Positions 1 through 11,786 of a stretch of DNA of 64,000 bases are shown here, in pieces. The notes beneath the pieces are model-generated. The model searched no databases and had not been told where the DNA came from. It worked only from the letters and a program-made list of their open reading frames with translations. Position numbers and translations under genes: made by a program. The stretch lies in NCBI GenBank assembly GCA_033065855.1, contig JAVXUO010002682.1, positions 124,001 through 188,000 of the forward strand, read 5' to 3'. The first letter of the stretch is position 1, and every line of letters starts with the position of its first letter. This stretch comes from Escallonia rubra. Taxonomy: Eukaryota > Streptophyta > Magnoliopsida > Escalloniales > Escalloniaceae.

Positions 1-854
1 CACCTTTAGTAGTAGGTTGGTTGTGGAAGTTAGCAACCAGCGTGTTAGGTTTTGGTAGTATGAACAATGAAATGGAGTTCGTGGTATGATTGCGATATTG
101 CTGTGGTTAAAGGGGTGGTTTAATTATGGTGCTTGCGATGGCTAGACTCGAGTAACTGTGGTGGTGTATATGACGGTGGTCGATGTAATTTAAGACTGTG
201 TTGATTGATGAGGCAATCTGCCGGGTTCAATTATTGATGGTTGTGGCATGTGTACTGGAGTTGAACGGTGGTGAGAAGGATGTGTATGACTGTATTATGG
301 TGTCTGGGTGGTTTGTGTTTGTGAAGCAGTGGGTGTACGGTGCATGTATTTGGGCAGGTGTGTAGGTGTGGTTGTTGGAAAATAGGTGTAACAATGGTGC
401 ATGTGGGACACTGTTGTGTGGGGGTATATTACGTGAGGAGTGCGATTGTGTATATTTTAGCAATAAGGCATGCTTGGTGGGTTAGTGACATCGAGTTAGT
501 TGAGAGAAACTCGGCAACTGTTGATGAAATGCCCGAGAAAGACATGATAAGTTGGACACGGTATTGGATGGACGTGTAAAGGTCAGTAGTTGACTACGGC
601 ATTGAGTTGCTTGAAGACATGTTCAACGGGGATGTTGTGTCATGATCGACGATGCCTTGGGTTATAGAAAAGCTGTAACATCCCAGAATTTTTCTGAACA
701 TTAAACAATCGATCGATCGATCAATCAATTAATCGTTTGTTTACCTAAATTCGATAAGAAAGCCCCGATGTGTATCAGAGCTTCTACAATAACTCAAACT
801 CTCAATTACATTGTTCTTAAATAAAACACTAAAACCTAAATACTCAGAAACTAA

Positions 855-1837
855 GGGTGCGTACACTTACACAATTCTTGTTCGCATTTGTATTATGTTT
901 TTGTTTTCAAGATTTTAGTATTCAGATAGAAAATTCATTCTTGTACTTTCATTATTTTCACACTTCATTTTAACTACTTTTTCTGTCGGATTTATGTACT
1001 TATATAATTTTCATTTTCACTCTTGTACTAGTATCCTTATATTATTTATAATATACATTACCCACACCCTCCCCACCCCCCACTCTCTGCCCTTTCCAAC
1101 CCCGCCCCACACCCTCCCCTGTCCCCCCAATTTCTGGAAATCTTCCCCATCTACTGCCACCCCAAGATGAGGTTTGAATGTCTAATAGGGGAGGGGCTTC
1201 ACTGGAGTACCCGTACGGGATCGACGCTAGCTTCATCGGAGAACGACGAGTCCGTGATTGAGTCGTTCCAGACCTTCCATCCTGACTGCAACGACGCCTG
1301 CCCAGTCTGCCGAGCGAACATATCACCTGAGATGGTGAGTCCAAAGATTGCCGATGGTGAGTCCATCGACGCGTGGCTGGCTTTCCATCCCAACTGCCGT
1401 GCGAACCTGGGTTTTCAAGATCAACTTTCGATTGCCGTGGAAATTGATCTGTCGAGGCAACCCTACTGCCTGAGATAATGATTCCAAAGCACAATCGAAA
1501 AATTATAACGAAGAAGAGAAAGGGAGGGAGCAGAAATCTTTTGAGGTGGGCTATGGTGGTTCAGTGGCAGCTCTGGTCTTTTGAGATGGTGCCATGGTGG
1601 TGCGAGGGGAGAGACAGAGGGAGGGAGCATAAATCTGACACAATTTTTTTTTTCTGACATTAGTTCACCTTCTCCCGAAAAAGGTGAAAACACCCTTGGG
1701 GTGTTTTCACAATTTTTGCTACTGTTTGGAAAAAATACCCAAAACGAATATGAAAAAAAGATAAAAGTACACAAAAAAAGCATATTTTTCATCATCATTA
1801 CAACAACGAATACAAAATTTTGTAAACGTACGGGGCC
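855..1837. mobile_element. PIF/Harbinger-like non-autonomous element (candidate)
   Basis: The left end GGGTGCGTACACTTACAC is similar to the reverse complement of the right end (GGCCCCGTACGTTTACAAAA), and TAA flanks both sides (852-854 and 1838-1840). The similarity of the ends is imperfect over roughly 45 bp, so this is a degraded TIR element at best. The interior at 1040-1480 is unusually GC-rich and carries overlapping open frames on both strands that I do not recognise. At 1684-1711 a 12-bp-stem hairpin (GTGAAAACACCC and its complement) is present. Confidence 0.45.
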
Positions 1838-2989
1838 TAAGTTAACCGTTACTTCCTCGCAGGGGCTTAACCAAAAGAAATAATAACATTTCCAGTCGAC
1901 TTCTTATTCAGTCTCTAATCACTCTAAATATCCTATTGTTAATGATCATCGGCGGAAAGGAAGTCAAATGAGAGTGAGCTTTCGAGAGCCCAGTAAGGTC
2001 GTTCAAAGATTTAAAAACAACAAAACAATTTAGACGATTATTACATTTATAGTTAAATGATATAGACAAACGATTGAAACAAATTTACATTCAAGTCAAA
2101 TATCATCTTTTTGAAACACTTTTAAATGATATCTCAATTATTTCGATATAAATATAGGGACGAGTATCAACTCAATCCCTCAATTAACAGTTATTCAAAA
2201 CACTTTATGTATAATAAAACAGGGATAGAAAACATTGAACATGAGCAGTACACTATAGCAAAGCCACCCGGCAGTGCTCGATACGCTTTACATATGCATA
2301 TGTACACTGCCTAGTCCATTTAGGTACTAGTTTAACCCAACCAACAGACCATCCTTATAACTCCAACAATACGCACCATCCTTATAACTCCCAGGATTAC
2401 TAACTCATGTCAACATTTAGAATAAATGAATACAAATGAAAATGCTTTTCGATAATCGAATTCAATAAACAGATGAGCATGACAAGAGATAAGTACAACT
2501 CAAAATGTTTTACGATGATAAGATCAATAAACATATGAGAATGAAACAGGAATTCCAAACGATCGCTATAAATGCAAGAAAAGCCCATAAATAGCCATAA
2601 TTATTTCTAGCTGAAAATAAAGTCCAAATTTTTTTGTAACAACTTTAAAATATGTATAAAAATTACAGAAATTAAAATTATAATTTAAAAGGTATTAAAA
2701 CTATTTTGAAATTATTCATTTTGCTAAAATCAATGCGATACAAAAACTATAGCAAATCAACTCTAAAAATACCAAACTTATAATCGGACTTATTTATACT
2801 ATAAAAACATTACTAGAATTTTTTCAGAACATTTTCATGAGTTTTAAAGATTTCAAAAGATTTTACGATTTTGAATTTATAGAAAATATTAAAAATACCC
2901 ACGATTTCAGAAAATTATAAAAATTTGCCACAAATTCTAATATGGCCTAACGTACTATACTATTCTCTACTCCCTCACATACCACTCAC

Positions 2990-3900
2990 AACCCTTACAC
3001 TTTATGCACTCAACGCACACACATGCAGACAACACTTACACACACAAAACACACACCTGTAAAACACAGTACACACATACACTCATGCACACAACACTTA
3101 TACACAATCATACATACATGCACACAAGTTCCCCACACTTCACTCATCACACGCAGTAGCTCCTCTTCTTGCTGTCCAACATGTGTAGTACAAACTTTAA
3201 TAAGGTAAGAATCTATTATTGGAAAATTTCCAACACAACACACATGCACAAACACATACAGTCACACAAACCTGCTCACATTACTTACACACAGAGCATG
3301 CAATACACACAGCACACACACGAGCATCCAACTTATACATGAGCTGCCTCTTAGCAGCATCACCATGCACACAGGTCCACACACACACACAAAATAACAG
3401 CACCCACTTCTTTCTTGTCTCTTCCACACACACACAAACACACACTCATGCACTCATGGTTACACTAAAAAACACACTCAAATGGGTTTACACACACACA
3501 ACACTCTTGCCTCACGGCAGTAGCTTTTCCTCTTTATTTTTCCAACACCTAACATAATCTACAACAATCACAGTAGCTTCCCCCCTCCTTCTTGCTGCTT
3601 AATCCCATATACAACACTTCTACTCACAGACACACATTTTTCACACACTGATGCACTCACGCACCACTATTCACTCACAGTACACACACTCACGATCACG
3701 CACAACACACATACGCTACACCCATACTCTCCCTACAGCTCCTACACAATATTTCACAACGTACAACACAGCAATTGCCTCCCGACAATGGCTTCTTCTT
3801 GCTTGACACATGCACGCACACATGCACTCTACAAAACCCACTTCACGACTTTTGCTGCATAAATACATAGATACCCATTAATACACTCACGGCTGTCAAT
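2990..3900. repeat. CA-rich low-complexity tract in the inserted LTR
   Basis: Dense but imperfect CACACA and ACACTCA repeats run over about 900 bp, interspersed with short unique pieces such as CAGTAGCTCCTCTTCTTGCTG. The Thr/His-rich and Val/Cys-rich open frames on the two strands follow from the dinucleotide bias and are not genes. Confidence 0.7.
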
Positions 3901-5962
3901 CGGCAGCCATCGAAATCCCAAAAACCCCACGCATCTCACAAAACACTTACACTCTTGCACAGCAGGCACTCCTTTCTCACGGTTTCTTCCCCATGCCCCT
4001 ATACACATTTTCGTGAGCTTGCAGTCACAGCTACCATGGCTGTGACTTTCCTATATCATACCCACAAAAATCTCATGGCAGCCATTCTTACAGTTCTCAT
4101 AAAACCTTGAATAATTAGATGGAATGGAGTAAAAGACTTACCCGAAAACTTGCCGAAAAACCCTTCTTCCGCTCTCTCCCCGCCTCTCTCTTTCTCAGCA
4201 GTTTTTTAGAAAATAGGGATGAAAAATATAGGGCCGGCTGATTAACAAAGTCTTATATACATATGATTAAACCCTAAGTTGAAATTTACCCAAAACCCCC
4301 CTATACTTTTCATAGTTATTCAAACTTTATCCGAAATTTCTTATTATTACGAAAAGGCCCAATATAGTTATTTATAAAAGATTAACGTACTAAAATAATT
4401 TAAATGGGTCACCCCGCTACACTATTCGTCGCTAAAAGCCGCTAATTAAAATACCGATAATAAGTTAAAAAAAATATCGTCTCTAAAAGTTGTTAATATG
4501 TTAACGATAAAGTACGAAATTGTCGCTAAAGGCTTCTAAAAATATCATTAACGCTAATCATCACTGAAGACCTAAATCGATATCACCTATAATTGCTATC
4601 ATTAAGCTATAACTTATGGTTTCTAAAACTTTGTCACTAAAGGTTACCGATAAAATTTCATTCATAAAAATCAGCGCTAAATCTAGCGTATAAAAGTCTT
4701 CGCTTAAAAATAAATTAAATCACTAGGCAATATTAAGATTCAGGGTGTTACAAAAGCTGAGAACATGGAGATCAAAATAATGGCCTTGACCGTTCTTTTA
4801 GCTAGATGTAGCAGCGAGATTATTGCTCCAGAGATTTTGATGTGGGAAATGGGTAGCGTCATGTAAGTGACTCTTTGATTTAACTAGTGTTTTTATATAT
4901 ATCGTATATATTTATCTTCTGTTAAAAAGTGGTGTATCAACATTGATTGTTTTAATTACGTTTAGCTGATCTGGCTCGATTTGCCAAAAAGCTTTTTAGT
5001 GGTTTATTTCTCATTAAAAACCGGACCAACATGTAAATGATATTTTACTTAGAAATTTTAATGGAACTCGGATTTGAAATATTTGGTGCACGTGAGATGT
5101 TTTGGAATTTGACATTATCGTAAATATTGAATAGCTTGAAAACTATCAAGAGAGGGTGTGAGTATGGTTCGACCATCAATTGGTGAGTGATTGTGTTTAC
5201 CATAAACCAAAAGGTAGTTTTTGTTTATTCAATTGTTGTGCCACATATCCAATGGGGGAAAGTTAGATTTTGTTTATTCAATTGTTGGTCAACGGGGCTT
5301 GTACGTTAATGCATAGTACTGTTGCTTGTGATTTGCCATTTGCGTCAACAAAATTATTTATCCCGGGTGTATGAGGGATTTCAGGCCCTGATCAGGGGGC
5401 TTTTATGCTGACCGCATCATATCATTTGAACTGATGTTGGGATGAAACTGTTTGTCGTGTGGTTATGTGTTAATGATTTTATGCCTAGTTTTGTTCCATG
5501 TTCTCTATTTCCTTGTACTGGATAATTACTTACTTTTTCGATTTTAGATTTTTTAATGTTGCTCTAATATAAGGTGAGTCATTTTCTGGCATGCTATGTT
5601 CCACCTAGTTGAATCATTGGTTACTTACTGAGCACGTGGAAGCTCACTCCTTACTTATCATTTCATGTTTGAAGATAAGGTGATAGCGGTGAATGTGGGG
5701 TCGGAATCTTACGGTGAAGTTCCGAACACTACACTAGATGAGTTGAGTTCTAGTATATGTGTTCTTGTAGTTGTATGAAGTATTGTAATGACATTCAATT
5801 AGTAGAATTTAATTTGGACATGTAAAGGTTTAATTTTTGCTGCAATTCACATTGATTTTAGCGAGTAAGGCCTCGCAGAGCCCTTGGTTTGAGTCCAGTT
5901 GGTCTGCAGCTGGTCATGGATCTAGCTCACATGTCGCCTGTGGGTTCAAGTCGTGACAGAAA

Positions 5963-5974
5963 TGGTATCAGAGC
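5963..5974 (+). other. Primer-binding site (initiator Met tRNA type)
   Basis: TGGTATCAGAGC is the classic plant retrotransposon primer-binding site, complementary to the 3' end of initiator methionine tRNA. It lies four bases (GAAA) beyond the end of the LTR, which fixes both the LTR boundary and the plus orientation of the element. Confidence 0.9.
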
Positions 5975-6802
5975 ATTACGCTCTTGGGATATTAGATTTT
6001 AAGTAATGATCCCAGTAGCTAGAGTATAGAACCTTAAGTGATAATCCAAATTCTGTAGCATGAGGTAATCTTTAAAGTTGCTTAAGTTACGATGACTGAT
6101 TGTGACTTAGGTTTCAAAAGTTATATATCACCAGGAGGACTTACTTCGTTTGAGTGAAGCTAGATTATGATGGTTTGGAGGAATGCGTTTCCAGTTGTCG
6201 AAGCTGGATCAGAGTGTAAAAGCTTTGAGACTTTTGGAAGGTTTTGTGATCTCTTGAAGTTCTACAAGTGTCATAGTGTAAGTGATGACCTAGTAAGTTC
6301 GAACTTAGCATTACGACTTGAACTGGAAATGTGACGTTTAATATTCGTTGGTAATAAATTTGATACGGAGGTTAGGCACTGCTCATCTATTATGTTGGGT
6401 GCTATATATCTGGGTTAGGTAGCAGGATCTAGTGACTTGGACGTTGTAAGTATTATGAAATTCGAGGCCGAATTGCTTTTAACGGGGAGAGGATGTAATA
6501 TACTGGTCTCAAATTGGTCTTATGGTTGATTTTGATTAATATACTTGGTACTCTAGAAATTTGTTCACTCGGTGATATTTAATGACAATTCAGTTGTATA
6601 AATTGAGAAATGTGAAGATACCATTTACAGTTTGGCGAAGCTTTTGATCTAAGAGTATTGATGTTAGAGGTATTTTTCGTTAGTGGATTAAAGTGAGTTA
6701 AAAGTGAAGTGTTATGACGGGGGATGAGATTAGACACGATTAAGAGCAGGAATCTACTGAACACCAAATTTTGAGGACGAAATTTCTTTAAGGGAAAGAT
6801 AA
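5963..6802 (+). mobile_element. Internal remnant of the gypsy element, gag-pol lost
   Basis: Only about 840 bp separate the primer site from the 3' LTR, and no gag, protease, RT, RNase H or integrase frame is visible. The right end has the form typical of plant Ty3/gypsy elements: GAGGACGAAATTTC followed by the purine-rich AAGGGAAAGATAA and then TGTAACACCCC of the 3' LTR. The element is therefore a deletion derivative or a non-autonomous form that would depend on proteins from elsewhere. Confidence 0.8.
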
Positions 6803-7210
6803 TGTAACACCCCAAACCTAGGGTTGGGTTTACTCAGGCATATTAACTTATTACCTTAATGGTAATTCTGGTAGGTGACATTATGAGAGATTTAGCAACG
6901 TTTAATATTTGGGATCTCTAGCTACATTTTTATATGGGCCCTAAGTTGCAAATAACGATTTGGGTGTAATTGGCAATTAATGGAAGTGAGGGGGTTACTT
7001 TACAAAATTGTTATGAAATTAGGGTTTAGTATAAAATTAATGCTATACTTTATCTTTGTTTGGCTATTTTTAGATGGCATAGAGAGATATTGGGAGGAAA
7101 AGGTGGATAATTTAAAATGACAGAGACAAATTTGTGGAAAAAATATAGAAAGATTGGGGGGGGGGGGGGGGTTTAGCTTGCCTTAAATCGAAAATGAGAA
7201 AAAAAAGTTT

Positions 7211-8237
7211 GGGATAATACCATTTTAGTCCCCTGAACTATCCCCGCTTTTTTATTTTGGTCCCTGTACTTTAAAATTCGTTAAATCAGTCCCCGTACTT
7301 TATTCTGTTATCAAATAGAACCCTCCGTTGAGATTTCCCGTCAAAAGAGACCACGTGACAGGCACGTGGTCATTTTTTGAAGGGTATTTCCGGCAAGCCA
7401 CTGGTTCATCTGGTCGCTCCGGCAGCCATCGCCAAGATCGGAAGGGTTCTTGAAACGAACGGCCGAGATCGGAAGAGTAATAGGGTGGGCGTCGCTTCTT
7501 CTTCTCGTAGTTGATCCCTCGTGCTTTGGACTGCGAATCGCGGATTTTACGGAGGTTCATCTGGTTGCTCCGGCAGCCATCGCCAAGATCGGAAGGGTTC
7601 TTAAAACGAACAGCCAAGATCGGAAGAGTAATAGGGTGGGCGCCGCTTCTTTTTCTCGTAATCGCGGATTTTGCGGAGGTAAAGTCGGACGACAGCGCCC
7701 CAAATGGGTTCGACTCGGGCTTGCCTTCGTTCTCTTCGAAGGCGGCGCAGAGGCGACCGATGAGGGCGTCGAGGCTACCCCAGGCCTGGCGGAGGGGGCA
7801 GGGGCAGGGGGCGGGGGGAGAAGGGTGGCCGAACTAGTTGAGGTAGCGGAGGAACTCGAGGACGTGGACGCCGCTGCAGCGGGCGAGGGAGAACGGCAGC
7901 CGGTGGTTGCGCAGGTACTGCCCGAACATGTTCGAGTCCCGGTGCTGGTTCTCGTACCGGCTCAGGGTTGTGGGCATGGACCTTGGATTCTCCATTGTCT
8001 GTTCATTCTTCAACCAAAAAACCCCCCAAAATCCCGTCCATTTGTCTTCACTTGCCGGAAATACCCTTCAAAAAATGACCACGTGCCTGTCACGTGGTCT
8101 CTTTTGACGGGAAATCTCAACAGAGGGTTCTATTTGATAACGGAACAAAGTACGGGGACTGATTTAACGAATTTTAAAGTACAAGGACTAAAATAAAAAA
8201 GCAGGGATAGTTCATGGGACTAAAATGGTATTATCCC
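7211..8237. mobile_element. Pack-MULE with 187-bp terminal inverted repeats
   Basis: The ends 7211-7397 and 8051-8237 are near-identical inverted repeats of 187 bp each, starting GGGATAATACCATTTTAGTC. A perfect 9-bp target duplication AAAAAGTTT flanks it (7202-7210 and 8238-8246). Long TIRs with a 9-bp duplication are the hallmark of Mutator-like elements. The 650-bp interior is GC-rich, has no transposase, and contains host-gene fragments of the ALOG/LSH family on the minus strand. It is therefore a non-autonomous gene-capturing MULE. Confidence 0.9.
7450..7981 (-). pseudogene. Captured ALOG/LSH-family gene fragments
   Basis: ALOG proteins (LSH in Arabidopsis, G1-like in rice) are plant nuclear regulators of organ development with a conserved DNA-binding domain. 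Reading the minus strand from 7981, the frame gives [20 protein letters not shown] and then a leucine-rich stretch ending [10 protein letters not shown] stop follows, then [20 protein letters not shown] and [20 protein letters not shown], which are ALOG-domain signatures. The zinc-ribbon stretch between FLRYLDQFG and FFGHP is deleted, and a frameshift follows NPFGA. The C-terminal piece occurs twice: [13 protein letters not shown] (about 7640-7700) and [20 protein letters not shown] (about 7470-7560); the first lacks nine codons. The duplicated 105-bp block suggests rearrangement inside the element. It cannot encode an intact protein. Confidence 0.85.
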
Positions 8238-9947
8238 AAAAAGTTTAGAGGAATAGAAAGATAAGACGGATAGAGAGAAGGAGAAATGACAGCCGACCCT
8301 AGAGAGGCGGCCCCACTCCCACCTCAGGGCAACCCTATCGTCGACCACACTCAGTCACCGGCAATCAACTCCGACTGCCCCTTCACCGAGCGCCATCACC
8401 CAATGCCTCCACGACCGCAGTACCGCAACCAATGCGCCGCTGCCACCACCACACGGGATTCATCATCGGCCTTCCTTCAATGCTGTAATGACCTTAAACC
8501 CAACCGCTGCCGCCATGCCGTAGAGCTACCACTGACGTGACCTTATCCCCGGCCAATAGTGGACTACCAGTAGATGCTTTGGCCACCGTGACTTTGGCCA
8601 GTGGCCAATCCCTGCAACAACCAGCGGTGACAGCTGTTAACACTCTCTGATCGCCATTGCGATTCACTATGCCACCACTGCCGCAGTGGCTGAAGCCACT
8701 GCATATCACCTCTGTGCCGCCAGTATCAATGCATCATGCTAGGGCGACTTCAAATCAGCATTGCTGAAGCAGTTTCACTGTTAGGCAAAATGGCAATTGC
8801 CGGTCTTGAGCCCTTTTTTCCCAAAATCTGCCAAAATTTTGATCTTTCTTGTACCATTGTCAAATTTGTGAGTTTGTGCTAGTTTGGTGTGATTTGAACC
8901 ATTGCTCTTATTGGTTTCACTGTGGTTATTCTTTGTGGTGTAATGTGTGCGTACTGGATTGGACTGGGGGTAGTGGTGTTGTGCGATGGTACGTTTCTAT
9001 GAGTATACACAGTGGATATGTGTGAGGATGTTGAGCAGCGGGTGGGCACTATGTGTGTAATAGTATGCAACATGTTGTGTGCATAATATGGGGTGTGCTA
9101 TGGAGTTTGTTTTTGGGTGTAGAGCAGCAGTGATGGTGGTGGATTAATTGTGGGGTTATTAAAAGGTGGCACCTGTAGCGGTAGGTTGGTTGTGGAAGTT
9201 GGCAATCGGTGTGTTAGGTTTTGGTGGTATGAACAAAAAAAACAGAGTTCGTCGTACGATTACGATATTGTTGTGGTAGAAGGGGTGGAATAATTATGGT
9301 GCTCGTGGTGGCTAGACTGGAGTAACTGTGGTGGTGTATATGACGGCAGTCGATGGAATTTAAGACTGTGTTGATTGATGAGGCAATATGTCGGGTTCAA
9401 TTATTGATGGGTGTGTCATGTGTACTGGAATGGAACGGTGGTGAGTGGGACGTGTATGACTGTATTATGGTGTCTGGGTGGTTTGTGTTTGTGGAGTGGT
9501 GGGTGTTCGGTGCATGTATTTGGGCATGTGGGTAGGTGTGGTTGTTGTTGGATGATGAGTGTAACAGCGGTGCATGTGGAACACTATTGTGTGGGGGTAT
9601 ATTACGTGAGGAGTGCGGTTGTGTATATTTTAGCAATATGGCATGCTTGGTGGATTAGTGACACCGAGTTAGTTGAGAGAAGCTCGGCAACTGTCGATGA
9701 AATGCCCGAGAAAGACATGGTAAGTTGGACACGGTATTGGATGGATATGTAAAGGTCGGGCAGTTGATTGCGGGGATGTTGTGTCATGATCGACGATGCC
9801 TTGGGTTATAGTAAAGCTGGGAACATGGAGATCAAAAGAATGGCCTTGACCATTCTTTTAGCCAGATGTAGCAACGAGATTGTCGCTCCAGAGACTTTGT
9901 TGTGGGAAATTCGTAGGGTCAGGTAAGTGACTCTTTGATTCAACTAG

Positions 9948-10346
9948 GGTGTGTTTGGATATGGGATTTTGAAATACTGGGTATTTCTAAATGCCCTCAT
10001 TTCGAAATCCCCTGATTTACGAATTCTATCATTTTGAAATATCTTGTTTGGAAAAAATGAAGCAAAAGGTTGTTAAAAAAGGTGGGAGGCAAGATTCCTA
10101 AAAAATAGGGAACTAGTTATTTTGGGTTTGTAAATTACTGATTGTAGTGGATTTGACAAATAACTAGTTCAAACTAGTGATTTGAACTATGGATTTGGTA
10201 GTTCAACCAAATCCACAGTTCAAATCACTTCGAAATTTCAAAAATTTCCTTTTGAATTATCCAAACAAGATATTTTGTCTAGGTGATTAACAAATACCCT
10301 ACTAAAGTCAAATTCCCAGTTCAAATCCTATATCCAAACACACTCC
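9948..10346. mobile_element. Tourist-like (PIF/Harbinger) MITE, 399 bp
   Basis: The termini GGTGTGTTTGGATATGGGAT and the inverted CCTATATCCAAACACACTCC are flanked by the 3-bp duplication TAG (9945-9947 and 10347-10349). The other LTR has the uninterrupted sequence AACTAGTGTTT at 4882-4892, with a single TAG, so this is a true insertion after LTR duplication. There is no coding capacity. Confidence 0.8.
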
Positions 10347-10367
10347 TAGTGTTTATATATATATATA

Positions 10368-10512
10368 GGGTCGTGATCCATTGCTAGCGCTAGCACGTTG
10401 CTAGCGCTGGCACGTTGCTAGCGCTGTTTTGCCGTCCGCTATATAATGTAGCGGACGATAATTCACCGCCCGCTACATTATATAGCGGACGGTGCTAGCG
10501 CTGCTAGCGCTA

Positions 10513-10515
<3 letters not shown>
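10368..10515. mobile_element. Foldback/MITE inserted in a TA microsatellite
   Basis: About 148 bp of non-TA sequence interrupts a TA tract (10354-10367 on the left, 10515-10566 on the right). The other LTR has only a short uninterrupted TA tract here (about 4892-4902). The interior is an imperfect palindrome. GCTAGCGCTAGC-type repeats lie at both ends, and CCGTCCGCTATATAATGTAG in the left half is complementary to CTACATTATATAGCGGACGG in the right half. The structure recalls TA-targeting MITEs of the Micron type; the family assignment is inference. Confidence 0.65.
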
Positions 10516-10568
<53 letters not shown>

Positions 10569-11786
10569 TATATGTTTATTTTCTGTTAAAAAGTGGTGTA
10601 TCAACATTGATTGTTTTAATTACGTTTAACTGCTCTAGCTCGATTTGCCAGAAATCTTTTAGTAGTTTATTTCTCATTAAAAAAAGGACCAGCATGGAAA
10701 TGATATTTTACTTAGAAAATTTAATGGAACTCGGATTTGAAATATTTGGTGCAAGTGAGATGTTTTGGAATTTGACGTTATTGTGAATATTGAACAGCTT
10801 GAAAATTATCAAAAGGGGGTGTGAGGTTGGTTCGACCATCAATTGATGAGTGATTGTGTTTACGATGAACAAAAAGGTGATTTTAGTTTATTCAATTGCT
10901 GTGCCCCATATCCAACGGGGGAAAGTTGGATTTCGGGCCAGGCCCTGTTCAACGGGGCTTGTACGTTAATGCACAATACTATTTCTTGTGGTTTGCCCTT
11001 GCGTCCACAGAATTATTTATCCCGGGTGTGGGAAGGATTTTGGGTCCTAGTCAGGGGGGCTTGTACGCTAACCGCATCATATCGTTTGAATTGATGCTGG
11101 GATGAAACTGTTTGTCGTGAGGTTTTGTGCTAATGATTTTATGCCTAGTTTTGTTCCATGTTCTCTATTTACTTTTACTGGATGATTACTTACTCTGTGA
11201 TTTTAGATTTCTTAATTTTGCAATAATATAAGGTGAGTTATTTTATGGCATGCTATGGTCCACCTACTTGATAATTTTTACTTACTGATCACGTGGAAGC
11301 TCACTCCTTACTTATCATTTTAGGTTTGAAGGTAAGGTGATGGCGGTGAATATCGGATTGGAACCTTAGGGTGGAGCTCCGAACACTGCATTAGCCGAGT
11401 CGAGTTGTAGTATATGTGTTCATGTAAGAAGGATTGTAATGACATTGAAATAGTAGAATTTAATTTGGAGTTGAAAACGTTTAAATTCCGCTGCAATTCA
11501 TATTGGTTTTAGCGACTAAGGCCTGGCAAAGCCCTTGGTTGGAGTCCAGTGGGTCTGCGGCCGGTCACAGATCTAGCTCACGGGCCCACCTGTGGGTTCA
11601 GGTCATGATATGAATGATGGTGGTGGTGGGGCTGTATGGTGAGATGAAGGGATGATAAATGACATTTGAAGAATTCCATTCCCAATTGATAGGCATTATG
11701 GTCTTCATCCTTTCAGTATTTTCATTTGGTCAACAGACATAAGTGCTATTTGTTCCAACTAATGGACATGCGTGTAATTATATTCT

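Larger units (their letters stand above)
674..4752. mobile_element. Solo-LTR-like insertion, 4.08 kb, inside the 5' LTR
   Basis: The segment begins TGTAACATCCC and ends GGGTGTTACA (TG...CA with inverted termini). It is flanked by a perfect 5-bp duplication AAAGC at 669-673 and 4753-4757. The sister LTR has the single uninterrupted AAAGC at 9813-9817, so the insertion is proven by its empty site. No coding domain is visible. Its left part (start and the 1950-2000 stretch with GTGAGCTTT) resembles the LTRs starting at 28924 and 32004, which favours a solo LTR of a related family. A complete short-LTR element is less likely, as I see no internal direct repeat of the ends. Confidence 0.75.
1..5958 (+). 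mobile_element. 5' LTR of a giant Ty3/gypsy-type element (left end outside window)
   Basis: Positions 1-668 align with 9170-9812, and 4753-5958 align with the 9813-11610 interval, in the same orientation; this is a pair of long direct repeats. The repeat ends with GTGACA at 5958 and is followed four bases later by TGGTATCAGAGC, the usual initiator-Met tRNA primer site. It is therefore the 5' LTR. Its left end lies before the window; judged from the 3' LTR, about 2.4 kb (which includes the Pack-MULE there) would be upstream. A 4.08 kb insertion (674-4752) splits it. The two LTRs differ at many positions, so the element is not young. Short open frames here are not genes. Confidence 0.85.
6803..11610 (+). 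mobile_element. 3' LTR of the giant gypsy-type element, with nested insertions
   Basis: It starts TGTAACACCCC directly after the purine tract and ends at GGTCATGATA, aligned to the GTGACA end of the 5' LTR. Of the 4.8 kb, 1,027 bp is a Pack-MULE (7211-8237), 399 bp a Tourist-like MITE (9948-10346) and about 150 bp a TA-flanked foldback (10368-10515). The GC-rich stretch 8275-8790 belongs to the LTR; its mate is outside the window. A run of 16 G lies at 7156-7171. Short open frames such as 9411-9752 are matched by similar frames in the other LTR and are element sequence, not host genes. Confidence 0.85.

Noticed and set aside
1042-1494. 150-codon minus-strand frame in the GC-rich core of the 855-1837 element
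   Set aside because: No recognisable domain and an equally open plus-strand frame overlaps it; most likely compositional, though captured DNA cannot be excluded.
3010-3557. Thr/His- and Cys/Val-rich frames
   Set aside because: Products of CA-rich low-complexity DNA.
7450-8196. 248-codon plus-strand open frame
   Set aside because: It is the antisense of the captured ALOG coding fragment and runs into the MULE terminal repeat; no recognisable protein.
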